Assembly: GCA_013426805.1 (NCBI GenBank)
Contig: JACDZG010000016.1
Coordinates: forward strand, 22,175-86,174
Origin: Chromatiaceae bacterium
Lineage (GTDB): Bacteria > Pseudomonadota > Gammaproteobacteria > Chromatiales > Chromatiaceae
DNA length: 64,000 bases
Reading direction: 5' to 3'
This document shows positions 47,042 to 56,034 of the stretch, one piece after another. The position numbers and the translations under genes are program-made. The notes beneath the pieces are model-generated. The model did not search any database and had not been told where the DNA came from. It worked only from the letters and a program-made list of their open reading frames with translations. Position 1 is the stretch's first letter, and each line of letters begins with the position of its first letter.

Positions 47042-47982
47042 ACCGGGACGAGCATATTTCACTCCTTGCGGAGCGCGCCACCGTGCAACGCATGTTGTCC
47101 GAGGTACCCGCGGAAGACGTGTTGGACCGGGCTGGTCTGACGGTACGCCTACAAGTGCTCGATCGCCGGATCGAGCAGGCCGGGCCGCTCCAGCGTGAAC
47201 CGGCACGCGCACGGCTCACCTTCGAGGGCCGACCGGTCATCGGCGGCTATGGGATCTTTGCGGACTTCGGCGCTAAAGCGGTCGGTGGTTTCACCGAGGC
47301 CGTCGCCGCGGTTGCAGCGTCACTCACGGCGCCCCTGGCGGCCATGGGTCCGATCCCGAACCGGGATCAGAATCAACTCCTCATCACCAGCACGGCACTC
47401 GGCTCATTCGGCTTCGAGTTGGAGGAATACCGGGGCGACCAATTGCCGCTCGAAGATCCGTCCATCATCGAACAGGCGCTAGATAGAACCCAGTGTTTGT
47501 TGCAGGGCAGCATTGACCCGAACGACGAGGTATTGGCAGACTCGGCGGCGGAGTTGGATCAGCGTGCATTGGATAAGGTACGGACCTTCATTGGTACCCT
47601 GGCGGATCAGGGTGCGACGTGCGCCCTGCAAGTTCGGGAAAGCGTCTTTCGGTTTTCGGACCTCGGCCAGGTTCGCGCCAGCCTGGCGCGCCTCGGGCGG
47701 GACAATCTCCACGAGGATGCCTTGACCTTAACCGGTGAGTTTCAAGGTCTTCTATCGAAACCGCGGACCTTCCAGTTTGCGGCGGATGGCGATCTCGGCG
47801 TGATTACCGGGAAGGTCTCGCGGGCGATACCGGATCTCGATCGAATCAATCGAGAGCTGGGTTACCAGCGGGTGCAAATGACTTTACTCGCAACCCGTGT
47901 CGGGTCCGGGCGTCCCCGCTATCTCTTGGTTGAGATTCCGCAACTGGTGGAAGTCGAGGATCAGTCGAGCACGCGGGCCTGA
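47038..47982 (+). CDS. Unknown protein, coupled to the DUF6932 gene
   Basis: I do not recognise a named family. The 314-residue protein has an N-terminal helical segment (ISLLAERATVQRMLSEVPAEDVLDRAGLTVRLQVLDRRIEQ), a short beta-rich middle (ARLTFEGRPVIGGYGIFADFGAKAVGGFTEAVAAVAASLTAPL) and a globular C-terminal half ending near RPRYLLVEIPQLVEV. No signal, membrane helix or nuclease motif was seen. It overlaps the DUF6932 gene by four bases, which argues that the two form a pair, for instance effector and antidote or two complex subunits. Confidence 0.7.
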   Translation: MNRDEHISLLAERATVQRMLSEVPAEDVLDRAGLTVRLQVLDRRIEQAGPLQREPARARLTFEGRPVIGGYGIFADFGAKAVGGFTEAVAAVAASLTAPLAAMGPIPNRDQNQLLITSTALGSFGFELEEYRGDQLPLEDPSIIEQALDRTQCLLQGSIDPNDEVLADSAAELDQRALDKVRTFIGTLADQGATCALQVRESVFRFSDLGQVRASLARLGRDNLHEDALTLTGEFQGLLSKPRTFQFAADGDLGVITGKVSRAIPDLDRINRELGYQRVQMTLLATRVGSGRPRYLLVEIPQLVEVEDQSSTRA

Positions 47983-47994
47983 GGAGCGCGGATT

Positions 47995-48341
47995 ATGCAA
48001 TACGGTATTCACAATCGATCACCCGACTTGCGCGCGTAGCCGAGTTGATCGAGGGATTCGAGACGCCCTACGGGATGGAACTGTTGGCCACCGTGCATTG
48101 GGTCAACCACCATGGCGGGGCGAACGGCGAAGCCGCGGCAGCGACGCTTGAGGCCGCGACGGCCCGAGTGCGCGTGTGGAATCCCCGCAAGCAGCGGGTG
48201 TTCAAGCCGGAGCATATCCGGGCGGCCTGGCAACAGCTCCGGGAAGCGGGGTGGCTCACCCCGGACTCTGACTGCGCGCCGGATAGCGCAACCGTTAGCA
48301 CAACCCCCAACGCACCATCACAGTGCGTCGCAACGAAATAA
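47995..48341 (+). pseudogene. DarG-like macrodomain protein, C-terminal remnant
   Basis: The frame reads ITRLARVAELIEGFETPYGMELLATVHWV...RVRVWNPRKQRVFKPEHIRAAWQQLREAGWL, which resembles the C-terminal domain of DarG-type macrodomain proteins (antitoxins that undo DarT DNA ADP-ribosylation). The macrodomain itself and darT are absent, and no ribosome-binding site or suitable start precedes it; the internal ATG is at 48045. The last 30 residues look random. It lies between the DUF6932 pair and hsdR. Confidence 0.55.
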
Positions 48342-48455
48342 CAATGCTTTACGCGATTTCGACCGAAAAATTGCACAACCCCGCTGCTGCCCATAAGAAC
48401 GATTTCGACCCGATTTCCGGGGCGGCGGTATGAGACTCTCAGCGCAGGTAAGCCG

Positions 48456-50987
48456 ATGAGCAAGATCGAGTGGGAACGCGACCTGGTGGAACGGCCCTTC
48501 TGCCGACAGCTTCAGGCGATGGGCTGGGAGTGGATCGAGGGCGATCCGGACCTGCCGGAGTCTACCGAGCGGACCAGTTCTCAGGAGGTGCTGCTGCGCG
48601 GACGCCTGGCCGCGGCGATCCGCCGCATCAACCTGCGTGACGGTCAGCCTTGGCTGGACGAGGCGCTCCGGAGAACAACGACTTCCTGGTCATCAATCAG
48701 TTCAAGGTCGAACTGACGAGCGGACGCGGCCATCTCATTGCGGACGGGGTTTTGTTCGTGAACGGCTTGCCCCTGGGTGTCGCGGAGTTCAAGAGCCCCG
48801 GCATTCAGAACCCGATCGCCGAGGCGACCAATCAGTTGCTCCGCTACTCCAACCAGCGTCGCGCGCTCTGGCCGGACCGTTACAGCGAGCATGAGGGCGT
48901 CGAGCGCCTGTTTCGCACCAACCAGTTGCTCATCGCCAGCGATTTTTTCGAGGCGCGGGCCGCCACCCTGGGGGCACCGCCCGAAGCCTATCTGGAATAC
49001 GGATCGCATCGATTTCGAGAACTTTCCGTTGCTCAATGAATCGGCGGAGATCCTGGTCCTGGTGGACGAGGCGCACCGCGGCAACACGCGCACGCTGCAC
49101 CGGAATCTGCGCCGCGCCCTGCCGAACGCGGCCATCGTGGGTTTTACCGGCACGCCCATCCTGAACCACGATAAGAAAACAACGGCAGAGATCTTCGGCG
49201 ACTTCATCGACCGTTACCTCTTACAGGATGCGGAGCTGGACGGGGCCACGGTGCCGATCCTTTACGAAGGGCGTACCGCGGATGGTTTCGTCAAGGACGC
49301 GACCGGGCTCGATCAGTTGTTCATCGACATGTTCGTTGACTACACGCCGCAAGAGCTGGCCATCATCAAGGCCCGCTATGGGACCGAGGGTGACGTACTG
49401 GAGGCGCCGCTGCTGATCGGGCAGAAAGCCCGTGACATGGTCCGGCACTTTGCCGGCGTGGCGCTCCCGGAGGGGTTTAAGGCCCAGGTCGTGGCCGCCA
49501 GCCGCCAGGCGGCGGTGACCTATCAGCAGCAATTGGTGCAGGCGCGCGATGCATTGGTCTCTGCGATCGAGGCGCTGCCGGCGGCTGTGCTCGCGCTGAG
49601 CGATGACGAGGTGCAGGCGCTGGATGACTCGACCCGCTCGCTGCTTCGGCTGTATCCGCAATTGACCAGGCTGCGGGTGCTGGAGGTCGCGGCCGTCGTC
49701 TCGCCGAATCACAACGACCCGGAGTCGTGGCGTCAGTGGTCGGACAAGGAGAAACAACAGGCTTTGATCGCACGCTTCAAGCGCCGCTGGGCGCCGGAGA
49801 AGACGACCAAGACCGATCCGCTGGCGATCCTGGTCGTCAACAACATGCTGCTGACCGGCTTCGACGCGCCGGTTGAACAGATGATGTATCTGGATCGCAA
49901 GATCGTCTCGCACGACCTCCTGCAAGCGATTGCCCGTGTCAACCGAACCTATGGCGGCAAGCACTGCGGCTTTGTGGTGGATTACATCGGCGTGGCGCGT
50001 CACCTGGACGAGGTGCTCAAGGAGTACGACGGCGCGGACATTACCGGGGCACTCATCGATATCGGCGTCGAGCTGCCGAAACTGCTGGATCGACGGGCGC
50101 GGGCCGTGGCGGTCTTCAGGTCTCGGGGGGTGGGCGACCTCTTCACCCAGGTGGACCAGTGTGTGGAGTTGCTCGCGGACCTGGGGATCCGAGCCGAATT
50201 CATCAACTCGTTGCGCCTGTTCTACGAGACCCTGAACGTGCTGGAGCATCGACCGGAGGTTCCGGGGGATGTGTTTCGGGATGCCAAGCTCTTGGGCTTC
50301 ATCAACAAGGTGGCGGCGAATCTGTACCGCGATCCGGCACTGAACTTGTTGGGCGTCGCGGAAAAGGTCAAGACGCTGATCGACAGCCATGTCTCCGCCC
50401 GCGGGGTCGATCCCAAGATCCCGCCCACTGCCATCACCGACGCCCAGTTTGAGCAAGTGCTCGCCAACCAGACCAACAACCGCGCCAAGGCGGCACAGAT
50501 GCAGCACGCGGCGCGTTTTCACATCACCGGGTTCACCAACCAGAACCCGGTCTATGCGCGCCAAATGAGTGAGAAGCTTGAGGAGATCCTGCAACGCTTC
50601 AAGGACGACTGGGACGCGCTGGAACGGGAACTCCGGCGCTTCGTTGATGAGCTGAAACGCGGCGACGGGGCGGATTTTCCTGACCTCGATCCGCGCATTC
50701 AGGTGCCGTTCGTCCGTCTCGTACTCGATTTCTGTGGCGCATCAGGGGAGTTGACGGACGAGGCGCGTCAGCGTGCGATGCTGGCAACCCTTGAGATGGT
50801 CGACCGAATCACGCAGGAAGTCCGCAGCGTAGGATTTTGGAAGAAGGCCAACGCCAGGGAACTGCTGACCAGGCGTCTGGTCCGTGACTTGGACGAGGCA
50901 GGTATCTGCCCGCCGGAGACGCAGCGAGACCTGGCGCAACGCCTGGTCGCCCTGGCCCGCGAGAACCACGAGAACCTGACCCGATGA
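48456..50987 (+). pseudogene. hsdR: Type I restriction subunit HsdR, two internal deletions with frame loss
   Basis: HsdR cleaves DNA using a PD-(D/E)xK nuclease and a translocating helicase motor. The gene starts at 48456 (MSKIEWERDLVERPFCRQLQAMGWEWIEGD). Near 48,663 PWLDEA jumps, with frame loss, to APENNDFLVINQFKVEL, omitting about 50 residues. The nuclease motif (ADGVLFVNGLPLGVAEFKSPG) survives. Near 49,005 PPEAYLEY jumps to RIDFENFPLLNESAEILVLVDEAHRGNTRTLHRN, again out of frame; the omitted stretch normally contains motor motif I (GSGKS). The C-terminal motor and helical domains run intact to 50987, where ygjP-like overlaps. The enzyme is expected to be dead. Confidence 0.85.
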
Positions 50988-51700
50988 TGACTGAGACCCT
51001 GAAGATCGACGGACTGGCCTTCAAGATCAGGCGCAGCGACCGCCGCCGGACCCTGGGGTTGACCGTAGACCGGGCCGGCGAATTGGTCATGCATGCGCCG
51101 CTTGCCACCAGCGATGCCGAACTGGCCGCCTGGGCCGGGGCCAAGCTACTCTGGGTGCACCGGAAACTCGCACTCAAGGAGGAATCCACCCCGAAGGCGC
51201 TGGCGCCTGAGTATGTGACCGGGGAGACCTTCAGCTATCTCGGTCGGCGCTATCGCCTGGTGCTGGTGGATGCGCAACAGGCGGCGCTCGACTTCGACGG
51301 GGCGCGTTTCCTGCTGCGGCGCGATGCGCGGCCCGCGGATGTCCACTTTCGGCAGTGGTACATCACCACCGGCAAGGATTGGCTGGCTAAGCGCATCGAC
51401 TTGCTGCGGCGACGGACAGGCCCAGCGCCGACCCGCGTCCTGGTCAGGGACCTGGGGTTCCGGTGGGGGTCCTGCGGACGCGATGGTGCGCTGTACGTCA
51501 ACTGGCGCGTCCTGCAGCTTCCGGTCCGATTAGTGGACTACGTACTGGTCCATGAGTTGTGCCATTTGGTGGAGCCCAGCCATACCCGGGAGTTTTGGCG
51601 GTCGCTGGAGCGCGCGCTGCCGGATTGGCAGGAGCGCAAGGCTGAACTGCATCGCGGCTCCGCCGACTTGTATTGGTGCGCCCCCGCGATGCAACAATAG
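50984..51700 (+). CDS. YgjP-like zinc metalloprotease-fold protein (DUF45/M48-like)
   Basis: The 238-residue protein has RRSDRRRTLGLTVDRAGELVMHAPL at the start, RDLGFRWGSCGRDGALYVNWRVLQLP, and the zinc site YVLVHELCHLVEPSHTREFWRSLERALPDW (HExxH plus downstream histidine). Genes of this family are often the last gene of type I R-M operons. The start overlaps the hsdR stop by four bases (ATGATGA). The role in R-M loci is not established. The gene looks intact. Confidence 0.85.
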   Translation: MMTETLKIDGLAFKIRRSDRRRTLGLTVDRAGELVMHAPLATSDAELAAWAGAKLLWVHRKLALKEESTPKALAPEYVTGETFSYLGRRYRLVLVDAQQAALDFDGARFLLRRDARPADVHFRQWYITTGKDWLAKRIDLLRRRTGPAPTRVLVRDLGFRWGSCGRDGALYVNWRVLQLPVRLVDYVLVHELCHLVEPSHTREFWRSLERALPDWQERKAELHRGSADLYWCAPAMQQ

Positions 51701-51963
51701 GTCGAAGGCACAGCCGCCCCGAATCGATGGGGTGGCACGTCACCTGCGCCCGACCAGGCCCAGCCGCGCCCGCCGGAACCAGGGCGGCCGGATGGTTCCG
51801 GGATCTGGCGGGGTTATGGCAAGGCCCCCAGAGCGCGCAGCGGTCGCGGGCGACAGGAGCATAGCAAGGCGATGTGGCTATCGGCGCGACGCGGAAGGCG
51901 GGCGAAAAGACGATCGAGATGGTATAGGATTTGACAGAAATCGCCTAACATCAGGAGCAAACG

Positions 51964-52272
51964 ATGTCCGCAATCACCTTCGACACCCACAAGCTGATCC
52001 GGACGCTCAAGGACTCCGGCATTCCGGAGAACCAGGCGGAAACCATCGTTGAGGTGATCTGGTTAGCGCGCGCCGATCTGGACGAGGCCGTCAAGGAGGC
52101 GGTGGCCGCTCACGACACCGACCTGCGACACGCCCTGCGCGAAACTGAGCTGCGCCTGGAGGCGCGGATTGCCGAAGCCAAGGCGGACCTGACGCGGTGG
52201 GTGGTGGGCGCCGGCATTCTGCAAACTTCGCTGATCATCGGCGTGCTGCTGAAGATCACCAAGCTGATTTAG
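51964..52272 (+). CDS. DUF1640 coiled-coil membrane protein, copy 1
   Basis: The 102-residue protein (FDTHKLIRTLKDSGIPENQAETIVEVIWLARADLDEAVKEA...) has a central heptad-type helix (LRHALRETELRLEARIAEAKADLTRW) and one C-terminal membrane helix (VVGAGILQTSLIIGVLLKITKL). This layout is shared with DUF1640/CCDC90-type proteins. The first 49 codons are almost identical to the truncated copy at 54,063. A ribosome-binding-like CAGGAGCAAACG precedes the ATG. Role unknown. Confidence 0.8.
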   Translation: MSAITFDTHKLIRTLKDSGIPENQAETIVEVIWLARADLDEAVKEAVAAHDTDLRHALRETELRLEARIAEAKADLTRWVVGAGILQTSLIIGVLLKITKLI

Positions 52273-52340
52273 CGGCAACGGCTTCAGGCAGTGCGCAGCC
52301 CAGCCGCTATCCGCATCCACAAATGCCGGGCAAAGAAAAA

Positions 52341-52367
52341 TGGCTTACCGGAATCACCGATAAGCCC
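52341..52367 (-). terminator. Duplicated tRNA-fMet terminator, displaced copy
   Basis: The stem GGCTTATCGG/CCGGTAAGCC (minus strand) is followed by a T-rich run (TTTTTCTTTG). It is nearly identical to the terminator of the intact tRNA gene at 54,305-54,331; one base pair of the stem is lost (T in place of G). Confidence 0.65.
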
Positions 52368-52378
52368 TTGTTCTATTT

Positions 52379-52428
<50 letters not shown>

Positions 52429-52499
52429 GCGTCTAGGCATTTTTCGGCGTTTATCAGCGTTTCACCATATGCCATGTTGCAATGAAAAACAACGTATTA

Positions 52500-52590
52500 G
52501 CCGTGTAGCCGAATTACCCGAAGGTTGATTTATGTTAGCCTGCGTTGCATGATTTGGCTGCATAGTGGCTACACGGATTCACCTTCGGGT
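52500..52590. promoter_or_regulatory. Paired inverted motifs before the integrase gene
   Basis: GCCGTGTAGCC (52500) and ACCCGAAGGT (52516) recur inverted as GGCTACACGG (52567) and ACCTTCGGGT (52581). ACCTTCGGGT is also present in the tRNA attachment repeat. The second pair ends one base before the integrase ATG (52592), suggesting integrase-binding or autoregulatory sites. Confidence 0.55.
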
Positions 52591-52591
52591 C

Positions 52592-53385
52592 ATGGCGAAA
52601 GAAAAACTGACGGCGGGACGGGTGCGGGATTTCGGGCTGCGCGAGGGACAACAGCAATCCTTTCCTGGTGCGAGGATCGCCCCGAGTACCGCGGGCTTGC
52701 CGCGCCTGACACCTGTACCCCGCGCGTGGCCCGGCAAGAACTGCCCAAGAAGGCCGCCAAGGACGATGTGCTACAGCGCGAGCAGTTGCCGGCCTGGTTC
52801 ACCGCCGTGCGCCGGATCAGCAACCCGGTGATCGCCACCTATCTGCAAGCCCTGCTGCTGACTGGCGCCCGCCGCGAAGAACTCGGGACGCTGACCTGGG
52901 CGAACCTGGATCTTCAGTGGTCGAGTATGACCATCCGCGACAAGGTGGAGGGGGAGCGGACCATTCCTTTGACGCCCTACGTCGCTGACCTGTTGGCCGC
53001 CCTGCCCCGCCGCAATGCGTGGGTGTTCAGTAGCCCCGCGGCCGAGTCCGGACGGCTGCAAGAACCCCGCATCGCCCACAACCGCGCGCTGACTGCTGCC
53101 GGACTGCCTGACCTGTCGCTGCATGGGCTGCGTCGCTCATTCGGCACGCTCAGCGAGTGGGTTGAAATGCCGACCGGAGTGGTCGCGCAAATCATGGGGC
53201 ACAAGCCGAGCGCGACCGCGGAGAAGCATTACCGCCGCCGCCCTCTGGACCTGCTGCGCCAGTGGCACGGCAAGCTTGAGGCGTGGATTCTCGCCGAAGC
53301 GGGAATCGCACAACCGGCCGCAGCCCAAGCGACCCGACTGCGCGTGGTGGCCGAGCAGCCGGCCCGCTTGACCGCCGCGCAGTGA
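52592..53385 (+). pseudogene. Tyrosine-type phage/ICE integrase, middle deleted
   Basis: The ATG at 52592 gives MAKEKLTAGRVRDFGLREGQQQSF, the normal N-terminus of tRNA-targeting P4-like integrases. Near 52,660 it switches frame and jumps to SWCEDRPEYRGLAAPDTCTPRVARQELPKKAAKDDVLQREQL, which belongs about 150-200 residues later. The catalytic half is complete: TGARREELGTLTWANLDL (first Arg), HGLRRSFGTLSEW (HxxR) and GHKPSATAEKHYRRR (H and the nucleophilic Tyr). Both flanks of the break contain TCCTGGTGCGAGG-like sequence, suggesting a microhomology deletion. Confidence 0.8.
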
Positions 53386-53410
53386 CGCATCACCCCCGGA
53401 GCGCCCCGCC

Positions 53411-53782
53411 ATGACCACCTTCATTCTTGACACCCTGGCCTATACCGACACCCTCAAAGCGGGCGGGTTCAGCCCCCAACAAGCCGAAACGCAATCGCGT
53501 GCGCTGGCCGAAATCTTGGATCGGCAGATGGCGACCAAGGCCGAAATGGCGGAACACGAGAACAACCTGCGGCGCGATCTTCGCGAAGTTGAATTGCGGC
53601 TGGATGCGCGGATTCGTGAGACGGAACTGCGGTTAGACGCGCGGATTCGTGAGCTCGAACTGAAGCTGGAGACCAAGTTAGCCGAGACCAAGGCCAACCT
53701 GACCCGCTGGGTCATTGGCGCCGGCTTCCTTCAGACCACCATCGTGGTGGGGGTCTTGCTGAAGGTGGCCAAGCTGGTCTAG
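53411..53782 (+). CDS. DUF1640 coiled-coil membrane protein, copy 2
   Basis: The 123-residue protein resembles copy 1 but is longer: an N-terminal domain (DTLAYTDTLKAGGFSPQQAETQSRALAEIL), a coiled coil with near-tandem 11-residue units (VELRLDARIRE, TELRLDARIRE, LELKLETKLAE), and a C-terminal membrane helix (VIGAGFLQTTIVVGVLLKVAKLV). It follows the integrase remnant by 26 bases. The tandem units show that the coil grows by duplication. Role unknown. Confidence 0.8.
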   Translation: MTTFILDTLAYTDTLKAGGFSPQQAETQSRALAEILDRQMATKAEMAEHENNLRRDLREVELRLDARIRETELRLDARIRELELKLETKLAETKANLTRWVIGAGFLQTTIVVGVLLKVAKLV

Positions 53783-53956
53783 CACCCGGCCATGGGCGCC
53801 GTCGCTTGGGACAACGGGGCGGACCTGGCGCCCTCGATGATGACCAGACGTAATGCTCTTGGGGCGTTGCGGCGTTAGTATAAATCTGTCATATCGGCCC
53901 AGCTACTTCGCGGCGCTTGACCGCCCCACCGCCCGGATCTAGCGTGCCAGGGGGTT

Positions 53957-54045
53957 ATAGCCATCGGACGTGATCACCGGACGGGGCGGGTTTCAAACCC
54001 GCCCCTACACCAAAGGTCCGTCTGGATATCAGGTACGAAGGCTAT
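53957..54045. repeat. 89-base MITE-like element, inverted copy
   Basis: Starting ATAGCCATCGGACGTGAT and ending GATATCAGGTACGAAGGCTAT, with the GGGGCGGGTTTCAAACCCGC core, it is the reverse complement of the 43,001-43,092 element with a handful of differences. Terminal inverted repeats of about 20 bases share ATAGCC-TCG-AC-TGAT. Confidence 0.8.
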
Positions 54046-54062
54046 GACACCAGGAGCACACC

Positions 54063-54212
54063 ATGTCCGCCCCCACCTTCGACACCCACAAGCTGATCCG
54101 GACGCTCAAGGACTCCGGAATTCCGGAGAACCAGGCGGAAACCATCGTTGAGGTGATCTGGTTGGCGCGCGCCGATCTGGACGGGGCCGTCAAGGAGGCG
54201 GTGGCCGCGATG
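54063..54212 (+). pseudogene. DUF1640 protein, truncated third copy
   Basis: The first 49 codons repeat copy 1 almost exactly (MSAPTFDTHKLIRTLKDSGI...VKEAVAA), then the sequence changes to unrelated residues (MRFEYSPHP) and runs into the tRNA terminator. The coiled coil and membrane helix are missing. It looks like a break made when a copy of the DUF1640-terminator-tRNA segment was duplicated. Confidence 0.75.
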
Positions 54213-54292
54213 CGGTTCGAGTACTCACCGCATCCTACGCCATCGACCAGTGCGCGACGCTCGGGCTCTGACCGGAACCATGATGAAACCCG

Positions 54293-54331
54293 GACAAAGA
54301 AAAAGGGCTTACCGGAATCACCGATAAGCCC
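54293..54331 (-). terminator. Rho-independent terminator of tRNA-fMet
   Basis: On the minus strand GGGCTTATCGG and CCGGTAAGCCC form a stem around TGATT, followed by TTTTTCTTTG. It begins 11 bases after the tRNA CCA end. Confidence 0.8.
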
Positions 54332-54342
54332 TTGTTCGATTT

Positions 54343-54419
<77 letters not shown>

Positions 54420-54480
54420 TCTGAGACGCCCACTATAGCGAAACTCGCCCGGTGCTGCAACTTTTATTTCGCGATACGTG

Positions 54481-55953
54481 CTACAAGGTCTTCAGGTACT
54501 CAACCAATGCCCGCCGTTGCTCAGCCGACAGGACATCGCCAAACGCATGTCCCCGGTTGCCGTACCCTTTGCCGGTGGTGTCGTAGATGCGGTTGCGCTC
54601 GTCCCAACTCATGGCCGCAGCCTTGCCCGCGGTCAGGACCTCATAATCCCACCCGACGTGCGCGCGGTCGTAGATCGGTTGGTCCCCGGCGGTCCGCTTG
54701 AAGCGCCAATACGTCGGCCGCGCGCGACTGTCGAGCAAGGCCACCAGGGTCGGCACCGAGTCATTGTGCAGATAGGGCGCGGTGGCCCATACCCCATCCA
54801 ATGGCGGGGCCGCATAGCCCAGGGCCGGGGCGGCCTGGGACAAGGCGCCGTAGAAGGACTGCTGGAACCAGGCGCGCAAGCGCTCGGAGTCGGCATAGCC
54901 GGCCCGCGCCAACTCCGGATCCGTCCCCACCTTGCCCAGGGCGACCACCTGGTTTGGGTAGCGCCAATCCTCTGCGTAGGTCCCATGACAGCGCTTGCAG
55001 TGCGACTGGAAGACCGGGTAACCCCGCTCAGCCAGCGACCGATCAATGGGATAGGGATACTTGGGCGACGGTAGCTCGGCCAGGTAGGCGCGTACATCCG
55101 GCGCCCAGGCGTCGATTGCCTCGGCTTGCGCAACCGTGTCGGTACAGATCGCTGCGACCAGCATCATGAAACGCGCATGATCCCCGCGCCCTGCCCCGCT
55201 GTAGAACAGCGCGTGCTTCTTGCGCAGCGTCCACCAGGGCGGCACGGCGACCGGCAGGGGTTGCCTGGGCGGCGGTTCGATCAGCGCCCGATTCGACCAG
55301 GCCAGGGTCACGGGATCGCGATGCGCCATGAGCGCCGCGGTCAGATTGTCGGCCGAGTTCACGCCGACGGTGTCGGTCATCATGTAGTCGGACAGCGTGC
55401 CGATGCGGTCCGCCCAGCGCCGCCACTCGGCCCGTGCGGCCCGACCCGTCACGTAGGACCCGGCGGACTCGACCGCGACCAGCGGGTCCTGAGTCATGTC
55501 CAGAAACGCATTGCCCAGGCCCATGACCAGTTGACCGTCGAAGGTCGCGGCATGACAGGTGAGGCAGTTGGAGGTAACCAACTCGACCCCGGAAGCCGAC
55601 TGGTAGGCGGTCAGCAGATAGGGCAATGCCGCATTGCGCCCGGTGCGCCCCGGAAATTGCGGGCCGCTATCCCGCTTGGCGGAGCCGCTCGCCTTCACAT
55701 AACCGCTGTAGGGGAAGCCGCAGGTCACCACCGCGCGATTGAGCAGCGCGTCGTAGCCCTTGGCCGGGTCACCCGGACGTTGCGGGTAGGCGGGTACCGG
55801 ACCCACCGCGGACCGATAGACGGTTTGCCCCGCGACCAACGCGGTTTCAGGGTCGCCCGCATCACAACCGGGCAGAACCAGGCACGCCAGCAGCGCGGCT
55901 GGCCGCCACCGCCGGGGAGCCTGGGCCGGTGACGAACCTGGTTGCGGCCGCAT
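54481..55953 (-). CDS. Diheme c-type cytochrome lipoprotein
   Basis: Starting at ATG 55953 the protein is 490 residues with a lipoprotein-type signal (PAALLACLVLPGC). Two heme-binding motifs are present: CLTCH near residue 132 and CKRCH near 322. A conserved segment WATAPYLHNDSVPTLVALLDSRARP and the length resemble the diheme cytochrome c peroxidase/RoxA-like group, which includes rubber oxygenases and many uncharacterised periplasmic redox proteins. It should sit in the periplasm, membrane-anchored. Substrate unknown. A longer frame to 56007 would add 18 residues before the signal. Confidence 0.75.
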   Translation of the reverse strand: MRPQPGSSPAQAPRRWRPAALLACLVLPGCDAGDPETALVAGQTVYRSAVGPVPAYPQRPGDPAKGYDALLNRAVVTCGFPYSGYVKASGSAKRDSGPQFPGRTGRNAALPYLLTAYQSASGVELVTSNCLTCHAATFDGQLVMGLGNAFLDMTQDPLVAVESAGSYVTGRAARAEWRRWADRIGTLSDYMMTDTVGVNSADNLTAALMAHRDPVTLAWSNRALIEPPPRQPLPVAVPPWWTLRKKHALFYSGAGRGDHARFMMLVAAICTDTVAQAEAIDAWAPDVRAYLAELPSPKYPYPIDRSLAERGYPVFQSHCKRCHGTYAEDWRYPNQVVALGKVGTDPELARAGYADSERLRAWFQQSFYGALSQAAPALGYAAPPLDGVWATAPYLHNDSVPTLVALLDSRARPTYWRFKRTAGDQPIYDRAHVGWDYEVLTAGKAAAMSWDERNRIYDTTGKGYGNRGHAFGDVLSAEQRRALVEYLKTL

Positions 55954-56034
55954 CGCGATGGACCTGGGGCACGGACCAGCCGAGCTCAATCGCTTGCATC
56001 CGCACAACGCCGCGACAGCGCCGGCATCAGCGGA

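Noticed and set aside
52525..53385. Treating the integrase as intact from the upstream ATG at 52525
   Set aside because: The first about 45 residues of that frame are unlike integrases; the true N-terminus is in another frame from 52592.
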